Source of the DNA: Phycisphaerales bacterium
Lineage (GTDB): Bacteria > Planctomycetota > Phycisphaerae > UBA1845 > UTPLA1
Length of the DNA stretch: 64,000 bases
Assembly: GCA_022360095.1 (NCBI GenBank)
Contig: JAKSDK010001506.1
Location: 1-64,000 of the forward strand
Direction: 5' to 3'
Program-made: the position numbers and the translations under genes
Part shown: one piece after another, positions 1 through 10,000 of the stretch
Numbering within the stretch: the stretch's first letter is position 1
Layout: every line of letters begins with the position of its first letter
The notes under the pieces: model-generated
What the model saw: only the letters and a program-made list of their open reading frames with translations
Database searches by the model: none
Told to the model about the DNA's origin: nothing

Positions 1-3000
1 TGGCGCTGATCGTCGGTCGGACGCCCTGGGCCGGCGGATAGGGCGCGGCGCTGTTGGCGTCGGCGGTGAAGACCGTCGTGATGTTGACGCCCTGGCCGAA
101 GAGTTGCTGGTTGTTTGCGAGGTTGATGCCGTCGGTGCCGCTGTAGCTGCCGGTGTGCAGGAAGATGATGTCGCCGGGGATGGCGTTCGGCCGGGCGGCG
201 CCCTGCACCGCGTTGAAGTCGGCGACCGTGAAGAACGGATCGTTGAACGTGCCGCGGGCGAAGCCACCAGCGTTCGCGTCGATAAACCAGACCATGTCGC
301 TGACGGTGACCGAGACCGTGGCCATGCTCGGGGCGTTGAAGCCGTTGTCGATCGTGTAGGTGAACGTGTCGTTGCCGACGAAGCCCGGTGGCGGGTCGTA
401 GGTGAAGCTGCCGTCGGCGTTCAGCGTGACGAAACCGGTGACGTTGTTGAAGCCCATCTGGTTGGTGGCCGTGGCGTTGCCGACGTTGCCGGCGTTGCCC
501 TGGACCTCCGTCACCATGATCAAGCCGCCGGTGTCGACGCCGTTGCCGTTGTCGGCAAACACACCGTTGGCGGCGTCGAGCGCGATGGCAATGTTGCCGG
601 TGCAGGTGTAAGTATCATTGGCGGCCGTGGGCGCGCCGCCGACGTTGATCGTCACCGTCGCGTCGTCGATGCCGACGGTGTTCTCCAGGCGATATATGAA
701 CGTGAAGGGACCGACGAAGTTGATCGTGGGCGTGAAGTCGAACGAGCCGTCGGCGTTCACGGTCAGTGTCCCGTCAGCAACAGTGATGGTGTCGCCGGCG
801 GCCAAAACGCCAGGAATGGAGCCGCCGCGGAACGAGGTCAGCGTTGCCGCCGGGTTGCCCAACGTGTCCATCATCGCGCCGACGGCCCCGCCCTGGATCA
901 AGCCGTCCGCCGCGTTGACGTTCAGCGCTGTGTTCAACGGCGTGTCGTACATGTCATCGTTCGCCGCCGGGCCGAACAAGACCTCGATGTCCACCGTCGC
1001 CGTGTCGCTGTTGGCTGCGCCGTCATTGGCCATGTACTGGAACGACACGTTGGTCATGCCGACGCCGTCGTGCTCGTACGTAAACGTGCCGTCGTTGTTC
1101 AACGTAAAGGTCGTCGCGTTCACCGGATCGCCGCCGACCTGCGTGACCATCAGCTCCGTCAGCGGGTCATTATCGACGTCCGTGTCATTGCCAAGCAGGC
1201 CGGTCGGCACGGTGTTGATGACCAGCGTCTGGCCTTTGGTGACCTGGTAGTTGCCGTCGTCATTGGCGACCGGCGCATCGTTCGCCCCGTTGATCGTGAT
1301 CGTCAGCGTCGAGCCGTCGCCGGCCCCGCCGGGGTCCTGAATCGTGTAGTTGAAAACATCCTGCAACTGGTCGCCGACGTTCAAGGCGTCGACCTGGGCG
1401 TTGCCGTTGTCCAGCGTGTAGGTGTAGCTGCCGTCAGCATTCAGATCCAGCATGCCGAACAGGCCCACGATCCCGTTGGCCGCGTTGGTCACCGTCAGGT
1501 CGTTGGGCACCGTGTTGTCCACGTCGGTGTCCGCGCCGTCGGTCAGCACGTTGCCCATCGCCGTGTTCGGCACCGCGTCTTCTGTCATCTTGTTCAGGTC
1601 CGGGTTCGCCACCGGCGCATCATTGACCGGGGTGACATTGATCGGAACGTTGGCATCGGCCTGTTCGTCGGCCGCGCCGCCCGTGGCCGGCTGCCCCACC
1701 GTGCTCGGATCGACACCCGTCTGGCCGTTGTCGTTGGCGTTGATCGCCAGCGTGTCCGGGGCGTTCGAGTTCAACGGCGTCGCGTAGGTGAGCCCGTTGG
1801 GGTCGGCCAGTGTGTTGTTGATCGCCGCGATGGTGCCGTTCAACGTGACCATCGTGGTGCCGTTGTTGGTGATGTCGCCGGCCGTCAGACCGTCGGCGAC
1901 GTTGTCCGCCACGTTCAACGCGCCCGTGCCGACCGAGACCGTGACCGTCATCGTAGTCGAGTCGATATCGCTGACCGAGAGGCCCGTGATCGCCGTGGGA
2001 ACGTCTTCGACGACGTTCGCGCCCGCCGGCGCCGTAATCTCCGGCGCGTCGTTGACCGGATTGATCGTGACATTCACCACCGCCGTGTCGCATGCGGCAG
2101 GTAACGGAATCCCGTCGTCGCACACCTGATAGGTGAACGTGTCGGCGCCGTTGAAGTTCGGATTGGGAACGTATTCGATCAGACCCGCCGCATTGGGCGT
2201 CGCCAAACCGTTGGCCGACGGCACGGTGATCGTCACACTCGTTGGATCGAGGTTGCCGTCGAGACCGGGAAGATCGTTGGCCAGCACGGGGATCGCGACT
2301 GCGTCGTCTTCGTTGACCGCGGCATTCGGATCGTCCACCGCCATCGGCGGATCGTTGATCGGATTGACCGTGATGTTCACCACGGCCGTGTCGCACAGCG
2401 GTGGCACGCTCGCATCACAAACTTGATAGGTGAACGTGTCGTTGCCGTTGAAGTTCGGGTTCGGTGTGTAGGTGACCTCTCCGTTCGTGGCGTTGACCGC
2501 CGCCGTCCCGTTGGTCGGCGCGACGGTCACGGTCACGCTGGTCGGATCGAGGTTGCCGTCAGGGTCGCTGTCATTGTTCAACACCTCGATGACCCGCGCT
2601 GTGTCTTCATCGGTGGTCGTGCTGTTGTCCTCGGCCAACGGCGGCAGCGGATTGGGCGCCGGCGTGTCGTCGCAGACATCGCCGACCCCGTCGCCGTCGG
2701 CATCTTCCTGATTCGGGTTGGCGTCGTTGGGGCAGTTGTCGGTGTCGTCGTTGATGCCGTCGCCGTCCGAGTCGGTCGGCACGGGATTGCCGCCCGGGCC
2801 CATCGTGCCTTGAAGCAGGCCCAGCAAAGTCAGGATCAATGAGATGATCGGGCAGAACACGATGCAGGCCAGCCAGATCACGCCGAGGATGAGCATACCC
2901 GGATCAAACTGGGCGGCGCCGTTCTTGACCAGGTCTTCCTCCAGTTCGAGCAGCTCGGCATTGGCGGCGAGATAGGCCTCGGCGCCCTGGGCATCGCTCG

Positions 3001-3451
3001 CAATTTCACGCGCAGAGACCTGCACGGACGGGCGCCACTCGAAACCGGTGGTGGTCGTCAACAAGGTGACCTGCTTGGTGTCGGGATCGAGATGCAGGGT
3101 GGCACCCTGACCGTCGCGAGAGAAGGAGAACTCAATGATGCTCATGGCCACGCCTTGACCGACGAATCGCCCGCTCGCCTGCTTCGTCTCGCCGTCGGCA
3201 TAGGCGAGGCTGAACCGGCCGCTCGCGCGATCGACGTCGATGGCAATCGCGCCGGCGAACTGACTTCCATCGAGCGCCTGGCTCACGGGATGATCCGGCG
3301 GTAAGGGAATGCGCTCAACATCCCCCGGCGTGGGGTTCTGCGGCGTCAGCAAGGTCTGGCCACAGCCGATCCAGTAATTGAGGTTGAGGATCAACAGCAC
3401 GCACAGAACCGCCTTGGCCTTCGAAAAAAGACGTCGATGGTATTGAGTCAT
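1..3451 (-). CDS. Secreted/membrane-anchored cadherin/Ig-like repeat protein with beta-helix, 3' end beyond window
   Basis: Reading the minus strand from the ATG at 3451 (a purine-rich AAAGGGG lies just upstream) gives an open frame of 1150 codons to the left edge with no stop. A hydrophobic N-terminus ends in a Cys at residue 30 (WIGCG), a poor but possible lipobox. A second strongly hydrophobic segment lies at about residues 185-215. A thrombospondin type 3-like calcium segment (DSDGDGINDDTDNCP) follows at about 222. Then come about seven tandem cadherin/Ig-like repeats carrying VNPINDPP-type linkers and NGNDTFTY strands. From about residue 1050 the sequence changes to a right-handed beta-helix style (GDIIFLHTGSY, NNQQLFGQGV). 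Known proteins of this layout are surface or exported adhesin-like proteins; the role here is inferred. The end is not visible, so any sorting signal is unknown. Confidence 0.8.
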   Translation of the reverse strand, partial: MTQYHRRLFSKAKAVLCVLLILNLNYWIGCGQTLLTPQNPTPGDVERIPLPPDHPVSQALDGSQFAGAIAIDVDRASGRFSLAYADGETKQASGRFVGQGVAMSIIEFSFSRDGQGATLHLDPDTKQVTLLTTTTGFEWRPSVQVSAREIASDAQGAEAYLAANAELLELEEDLVKNGAAQFDPGMLILGVIWLACIVFCPIISLILTLLGLLQGTMGPGGNPVPTDSDGDGINDDTDNCPNDANPNQEDADGDGVGDVCDDTPAPNPLPPLAEDNSTTTDEDTARVIEVLNNDSDPDGNLDPTSVTVTVAPTNGTAAVNATNGEVTYTPNPNFNGNDTFTYQVCDASVPPLCDTAVVNITVNPINDPPMAVDDPNAAVNEDDAVAIPVLANDLPGLDGNLDPTSVTITVPSANGLATPNAAGLIEYVPNPNFNGADTFTYQVCDDGIPLPAACDTAVVNVTINPVNDAPEITAPAGANVVEDVPTAITGLSVSDIDSTTMTVTVSVGTGALNVADNVADGLTAGDITNNGTTMVTLNGTIAAINNTLADPNGLTYATPLNSNAPDTLAINANDNGQTGVDPSTVGQPATGGAADEQADANVPINVTPVNDAPVANPDLNKMTEDAVPNTAMGNVLTDGADTDVDNTVPNDLTVTNAANGIVGLFGMLDLNADGSYTYTLDNGNAQVDALNVGDQLQDVFNYTIQDPGGAGDGSTLTITINGANDAPVANDDGNYQVTKGQTLVINTVPTGLLGNDTDVDNDPLTELMVTQVGGDPVNATTFTLNNDGTFTYEHDGVGMTNVSFQYMANDGAANSDTATVDIEVLFGPAANDDMYDTPLNTALNVNAADGLIQGGAVGAMMDTLGNPAATLTSFRGGSIPGVLAAGDTITVADGTLTVNADGSFDFTPTINFVGPFTFIYRLENTVGIDDATVTINVGGAPTAANDTYTCTGNIAIALDAANGVFADNGNGVDTGGLIMVTEVQGNAGNVGNATATNQMGFNNVTGFVTLNADGSFTYDPPPGFVGNDTFTYTIDNGFNAPSMATVSVTVSDMVWFIDANAGGFARGTFNDPFFTVADFNAVQGAARPNAIPGDIIFLHTGSYSGTDGINLANNQQLFGQGVNITTVFTADANSAAPYPPAQGVRPTISA

Positions 3452-4043
3452 TTTGCGTTTCCCCTTTACGCACAAGCGCCGCAGCTCGAGAACTTTGCTT
3501 TTTTGATTCAGGGAGAGGGCTTCAACCGCTTACGATAAGACAACTTATCTATTTTCCGGCGACGATGAACACAGGTCAAGCGCGGCGGTGTGTGTCGCCA
3601 CGAACTTCCTAACATAACCGTCGAATATAGGGGCAATCCAAAAGCAGGAGATGAGTGATCAGGATAATGGGGCGATAATATGTAAGGAGTTCGTTGGTCC
3701 AAGGAGAGAAATGACGGGTGATCCGGCTTTGAGGCCCGTGCGCACGACCCGGCCCAGCGCATCGAGTTATAGGTGAAGTTATGCGTGCCGAGCGACGAGA
3801 CTGGCGCGATGTTTGTTCAGGCGACTTGGAAGCGGTGCCCGACAAGATGATCGACTTCGACGACGTCGCGGCGTTCGTGGATTGCCTTTTGAGCTGATGT
3901 CGTGCCAATCGGGTCCGTGAAGTCGGACGATGACCTCGCGTCCTTCTGCGGTCTCTGTGCCCGCTCACGAACACCGATTTCACGTCAGCTCGCACAATCA
4001 GGGATTGGGCCGCATCCTGACCTAACTGCGTTCGCCACTTGCA
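3452..4043. other. Intergenic region upstream of the repeat protein
   Basis: About 590 bases separate two minus-strand genes. I see no complete conserved gene. Short frames here do not resemble known proteins except the dockerin-like tail at 3781-3897. On the minus strand a TTGTCTTA string (about 3531-3545) resembles the 3' part of the shared element seen at 32720 and 33712, but the rest of that element is not conserved, so I do not call a promoter. Confidence 0.5.
3781..3897 (+). pseudogene. Relic of a dockerin-like EF-hand C-terminus
   Basis: A 38-codon plus-strand frame ends in MIDFDDVAAFVDCLLS and a stop. This is the standard C-terminal half of the planctomycete dockerin-like module and closely resembles the VDFADVPDFVDALLN segment of the RHS protein encoded from 23436. 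The first calcium loop is degraded (GDLEAVPDK in place of GDLNGDG-like) and there is no signal peptide, upstream domain or convincing ribosome site. I read it as the surviving tail of a lost secreted-protein gene. The alternative is chance similarity in a short frame. Confidence 0.45.
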
Positions 4044-7000
4044 TCAGGGAACACATTCAATCGTCAACTTGTAGTTGTTGTCCGTTCCGCATGAGAACTC
4101 GGCCGTACCGGCCCCGGCGATTTGAACGAAAATGGTCACGGGATTTCCCGGACCGACCCCTGCCGCACAGATCGGCATGCTCATGATCGGGCTGCAATCG
4201 CCGTCGGCTTGGACGATGTTGATGGCATCGCTGCCAAGGTTGCCGCACGGATCCTGCGGGTCGGTCAGAACCAAGTTGAAAAGATTGGTCGCCACGTCTG
4301 CTTCGACGGTGGCTCTCCACTCGCAATTTCCGCCGAACGGCAACGTGAACTCGTAGAAGTCCGTATCGAATGCGCCGCCCGTGGCGAACAACGTGCCGCA
4401 GACAACCGTTGGGAGTCCGCAGGTCAGTTCACCGAGGCTCTCAACCGGGTCCAGCGAACTCGCATCATTGTCGGCATCGTTGCAGCCGTCGTTCTTCTGA
4501 GAACCACATTGCTCGATCTCGCGGTGATTGCAATCATTGAAGTCGACCGCACAGTCCGGCGGCGGACACGGACTTCCGCAATCGGTTGGGCTCCAATCAT
4601 AGCCGTCCAAAACTATGGAGCAGATCTCCTCCGTGGTTTCCAAACACTCGCCGAGGAGAAAGCAGCAACGACCGAGAATCCAAGGATCGGTGGTGCAGCC
4701 TTGATCCGAAATACGGAGATCCACGCAAAAGGCCATGTCCCCGTTTCGCTCGTCGATAGGACAGCAGTACGGCAGCGGCCCGGCATGTTGCAAAACGCGG
4801 CCATCGCCTGTGGCAGAGGTTCGCCACCGCCAGAGACAGTCGCCGGTCGTGTTGTTCACGATCTCAATCCAGCAGCATTGACCGGCCGTGACCGCGACAG
4901 GTGCGTGAGTCGCCTTGAAAAGGAATTCACGAGTGCCGGCGACGACCACCTCGTTTGTGAGCATCCGCGTTACATTTAGGAGCGTGCCGCCGCTTTGGGA
5001 GAACGTTGCCGGCATCATGCCGCTGAATTTCACACTGCCCGGACAACCGTCATCATCTTCATAGTAGATGATCGTGAAGTCGTCGAGCGGCAGGGTGAAA
5101 CCATCTGACGATGTGGGACCGCAATCCGCGCCATCCGTGGCGTGTTCATACATACCCCACCAGCAGACTTCCGCCACGCTACCGTTCTCCGTCGGCCTAA
5201 AGTTGTCGGCCAGTCGCAAACCGCCCTGCGGATTCAAATCACTGATCATGGCCTCAGTGCTGCCCGTTCGAACGCCTGGAAACTGACATCTTGACGGATC
5301 TTCGCAGACCGGCTTGACCGGACACGGCTGCTTTGTCAGCAACGCGTTCACGAACGCGCCGACGTCGGCGATTGTCAGGAATCCGTCGCCGTCGGCGTCG
5401 GTGCGGCAGAAGTCGAGGCTGCCGCATCCACCTAGAACGTCAAGCGTGCCGACCGGATTCGGGAACAGATAAGACTGGATCCACGGCTGGATATCGGCGC
5501 CGTTGACCACGCCGTCGTTATTCATATCCCCTCGACAACAATTCGGCGGCGCGGCCGGCCCGCACGCCAGGCTCATCATGTACTCCGCGCCGCACGGTGG
5601 CTTCAGGTTATCGTCGGCCAATGCCCGAACCACGAAATAATACCGACCTGGGCAAATATCGGTAGACAGGATACCGTTCTCGCAATCGGTGAGCGTTGTT
5701 TCGAAAACTGCGTCGGGAAGGTTGCAGGGATCGAAGCCATCCTGGCGGAAAACGGCGAAGTCCACCAGGAAATCGGCCTTGAGGACCTCCCAAGTCACCC
5801 GCTTGCGCTCGACCACAACCAACTCGTAATAGTCGTTGTCCCTTTGCTGGCCGACCAGTTCAACGTTTGGGTTCACGTCATTCTGATCGATTCCGATCGT
5901 GCCTGCTGTGCCGCAGATGTAGATCGGACCGTCGGCGAAGTCCAGATTGTTGACCGTCATAAAGGCATTGATCGACTCGACCGGCGGCGTGAACCCACCA
6001 AGCGGATCGGGGAAGACGCTGCAGCCGCCGTTGTTCGTGGGTGCCCAACTAAAATCGTCGCACACGGCCTCCGATTCATCCAGCCTTCGCAGGTTCTGTG
6101 AGGCCGTCAGATCATTCACACAATCTACGTTGCAGGTGAAGCAGGCATCGACTTGTGTGATGTTGATCGTGAGCAACGCGGCCTGAGCACACTCATCCTT
6201 AACCGGATCGATCGAGTTTTGTGCCGTAGGGAACATCGGGTCGCCGCGATTCGGGTTGGCGGCGCCGATGCAAATGATGATGTCAAAACCGGACTGTAAA
6301 CCGGGCTCCTGCAGATCATTCACGTCGATGCACAGACAGGAGTCAGCCTCTGCACGACCTAAGGGAGCGAAACAACTGGCTCCTTCCCGCGCCGCGTCGG
6401 CCGTACCGTCCGGATCGCGGAAGATGCAGTCATCGTTGAGCCGAATCAACGCGTCGGGCTCACCGCTGGTCTCATCGCAGATCCCACCAAAAATTTCAAT
6501 GAAGGTATTGAAGCTGGAACCGCACGTATCGATCGTGAAGTTCTCACCGGCCACGAGGCGGTACTTGAAGTAGCGCTTCTTGGTCACGAGGCGCGTGATC
6601 GTGCCGAAGCTTCCACCCAGGTCAGCTTTCAGGTCAATCGCGTTCCAGCAGGCCTCACCAGGTCCGGGACAGGGGACGGACTTGCACCCGATCGCCTCTT
6701 CAGTGCTGGGGTTTTCGCCGTTTGTGAAGTCCGTGAAATTCCTGGGGAAGCCGCCCAACTCGACACAACTTTGATTATCGATGCTGAACGTGCTGTTTAG
6801 AATTCGACAAGTTCCGTCCGGGAAACAACAACGACCGACGTCGGCAGCGTTCCAAAACGGCGCGGGTGTTCTGGGCACATAGTCAATGTTGAGTTGACCC
6901 AGGCCGCCAGGATCATTGCCGGCACTCCCCACGCGAATCTTGTAAGTCTGCCCCGGCACCACGCTGATCGTGACATACGATGTGCAAGATAAGGGTTCTG

Positions 7001-10000
7001 CGGCAAGAAGATCGTCATTGCAGCCTGCCTCCTGCGCTGTGCCACTCGGAACATCGGCACAGGCCTGCGCTTGCGAACCCAACAAGGGACCGTAAATCGC
7101 GACAACCGTATCAAAGTTGCTGCCAATCGTGCTCACGACAAGGTCGCCAGAGTTCGAAGAGGGAATGGTCGCCGGGACGGTGTAGGCATACCAGACGTCC
7201 TGGTTGACTGCACCACAAGATGCATTGCTCACCCCGGAATCCGTTGCATTGGCGTTATTGAACGTAACGCAGACACTTTGGCCGGTGAGCGCCGTTTTGT
7301 TGAGACAATCGTCGTTCTCCGGTGACGGTGTGCAATCAGCCGTACAGGATTCTCCTCCCTTCCAAGTAAAGCCACCCTGACTCAAACAGCTGGCCTCCCC
7401 CGTCGTGATGAAGCACGGCGCCAAGGGATGAGGAGGCTCGACACAACAGGCGCCATCGCCACATGAAGGGGCCGTAAAAGGATCGCCGATACAGTCTTCG
7501 TCGAGAACGAACCGGCCTGGGCATTCGTCGACCGTTATGCAATCTATGCACGTGCCCGCGCTATCAAAACAACACGCCCCCAACGGTTCGCACTCGTCGG
7601 GAATGCCATTGTTGTTGCAATCCGGCCCGCTGCCGATCGGCACAACGTCGCACTCGTCGAGCACGCAGTTATTGTTGCAATCGTTGCCCTTTGGCAGAAA
7701 TGCCATCCCCGTAATCGTCTGAGCGTTCGTCCCTCGCGACGCGACGTCGCAGATAAACTTGTTGATCGCGTATAGGTCGCTGCCAAAGGCAATATTGTCG
7801 GCAAATCCCAGTAGCACGTTGCCCGTCGGCCGAAAGGCCAGGCAGTTGAAGGGCCCGGCGTCCACATCAGAACAGATTTCCGTCACCACACCGAAGTCTA
7901 CGTTGATCGTTTCCATAACCTGAACGCCGGGTGTGATTTCGTAGGAGTGGAGCAGCAGTCCCGTACTCGGCTCGAAAGCGATGGAATGGCCTTGACCGAT
8001 CGGACGTTGCAGCGGCGGCAACAGCGATGTCACACTCCCATCGCTTACATCGACGATCACCACTTCGCTGAATCCGGGGAAAGGATTGACAGAAACCCTG
8101 ATCCCGTACAGCACCCCATCGGTCCGAAAGGCTATGTCCTTAAGGGGCGTGTTCAACGCAACGCTCAGCTCCACTTCTGCAGTGTCTCGGTCTACTCGCG
8201 TGATGCTTCCGGGGAATCCGGGTTGAAACGAAGGTCCCGGCTCCATGACATAGAATTCACCTGTTTGCGGATGGATACTGAATCCCTCGACATTGAACAC
8301 ATCTAGACCAAAGCTACCAACCAGTTGTACTGAACCGTCCCATGGATCGACGACATAGAGAGAGTCTGAATCCACCGCATAGAGACGATCAAGCTCGCAC
8401 TCATCGGCAGTTCCATTGCCATTGCAATCGTCGATATTCAGTTCGCAATCGTCGGGTACTCCGTTGCCGTCACAATCTGGCTCACAAGCGTCGAGAACGC
8501 CATTGTTATTACAATCGTTTTCGGTCAACTCACAATCGTCAGCCACGCCGTTGTCGTCACAATCGGGCTCACAATCATCAGGAATGCAATTGTTATTGCA
8601 ATCCGCACTCACACCACAACCGGGGACATTGCAAAGCCCGCCGGGACCGCCACAATCGATATCGCATGCGTCAGGAACACCATTGTTGTTGCAATCGTCC
8701 TCACACTCGTCGGGGATGCCGTTGTTGTTACAGTCCGGGCTAACCTGGCTGTCAATATCGCATTCGTCCGCTACGCCGTTACGATTGCAATCGGGCTCGC
8801 ATTCATCCGGGATACCGTTCGGTTGACAATCCAGGCCGCTTTGCAAATCCGCAGTAACATCAAGGTCACAAAGAACGGGGGTTTCAAACAGCTGGCCCGG
8901 GCACGTGCCTTTGAACCTCACGCGGATCTGGATGAATCGTCCGCTCACATCGAAAAATGGCACACCATTTTCAACTTCCGTGTAGGGTTCAAAGATGAGT
9001 CCCAACTTCGTATCGGCGGCACGAATCTCCACCGTCAGACGGGTTCCAGACGGTTCGTGAGGCGATGCACAACTCTCCGTGTTCCAGGTGATAAGTCTCC
9101 ACTGCGCCCCAAATACATTCCCATCGTGGATGACCGTCCACGTTCCGGTGGAACTCGTCTGGAGCGCTACCATGCCGGTCATGTCGCTGTAGTTGTATGG
9201 ATTCGCGGCAGGACCCAAGTCCACAACCAAGTCCACTTCGCCAACATGATATCCGTTGACGATTGGACCCAAATTGGGATCGATGCGTGCTGCTTGATTG
9301 GCGTTTTGATTCGTGGCCCAGACCTTCCCGTTTGTATCCACCGCCACGCCAGTGGGCTTACCGCTGACGAGCACTTCGCCGACTGGGGTACCATTCGTTC
9401 TCAAATGCGCGACGTTTCCGGCCGCTACCCACACGTTTCCATTGTTGTCAACGGCAATGCCTTGGGTAAACCCTGCGGAGCCATGTAGATAATTGTCGAG
9501 GAGCATGCCGTCGGGCGCGTATTTATACGCTCGACCGCCCGCAGCAGACCAAATGTTGCCCGTTTGAGAATCATAACCCAGACCATAGGCCGTTGCTGAT
9601 AAACACGCGCCAGCCATCGTGCTGGTTTCATACCGAAGCAAGGGGGAAGCCCCACTGGCGGACCACAGGACGCCATTGCAATCAACGAGGCCGCCATAAC
9701 CGGCACAACCCAGATTGAACTGTGTTCCGGAAACCGGCTGACCAGTGAAGCCGTCTATTTTCTCGTGTTCACGACTACCGGTGCCGCCCACCCAGACGTC
9801 ATTGTTTTCATCGATGGCGACCGTGCGGGTCCCCGTTCCGGTCACACGCGCGTATCTTATGATGCACTCATCCTCCGCCGTGGAAACGCCGCCGTTGTTG
9901 TCCTCGCCATTGGGATTGAGCCAATCCCTGACGTCGCTCAGCCCGCGCGAGGTCTTAATCAGATCATCGCCGTCACGATCCTCGCAGGCGCAATAGTCGA

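Noticed and set aside
104..2104. 666-codon open frame on the plus strand
   Set aside because: It is the shadow of the minus-strand repeat protein. The translation is Arg/Val/Asp-rich without domains, while the minus frame gives clear cadherin-like and beta-helix sequence through to the left edge.
8392..8830. CRISPR-like spacing of about 36-base repeats
   Set aside because: Repeats are contiguous coding units of a protein, with no unique spacers and no cas genes.
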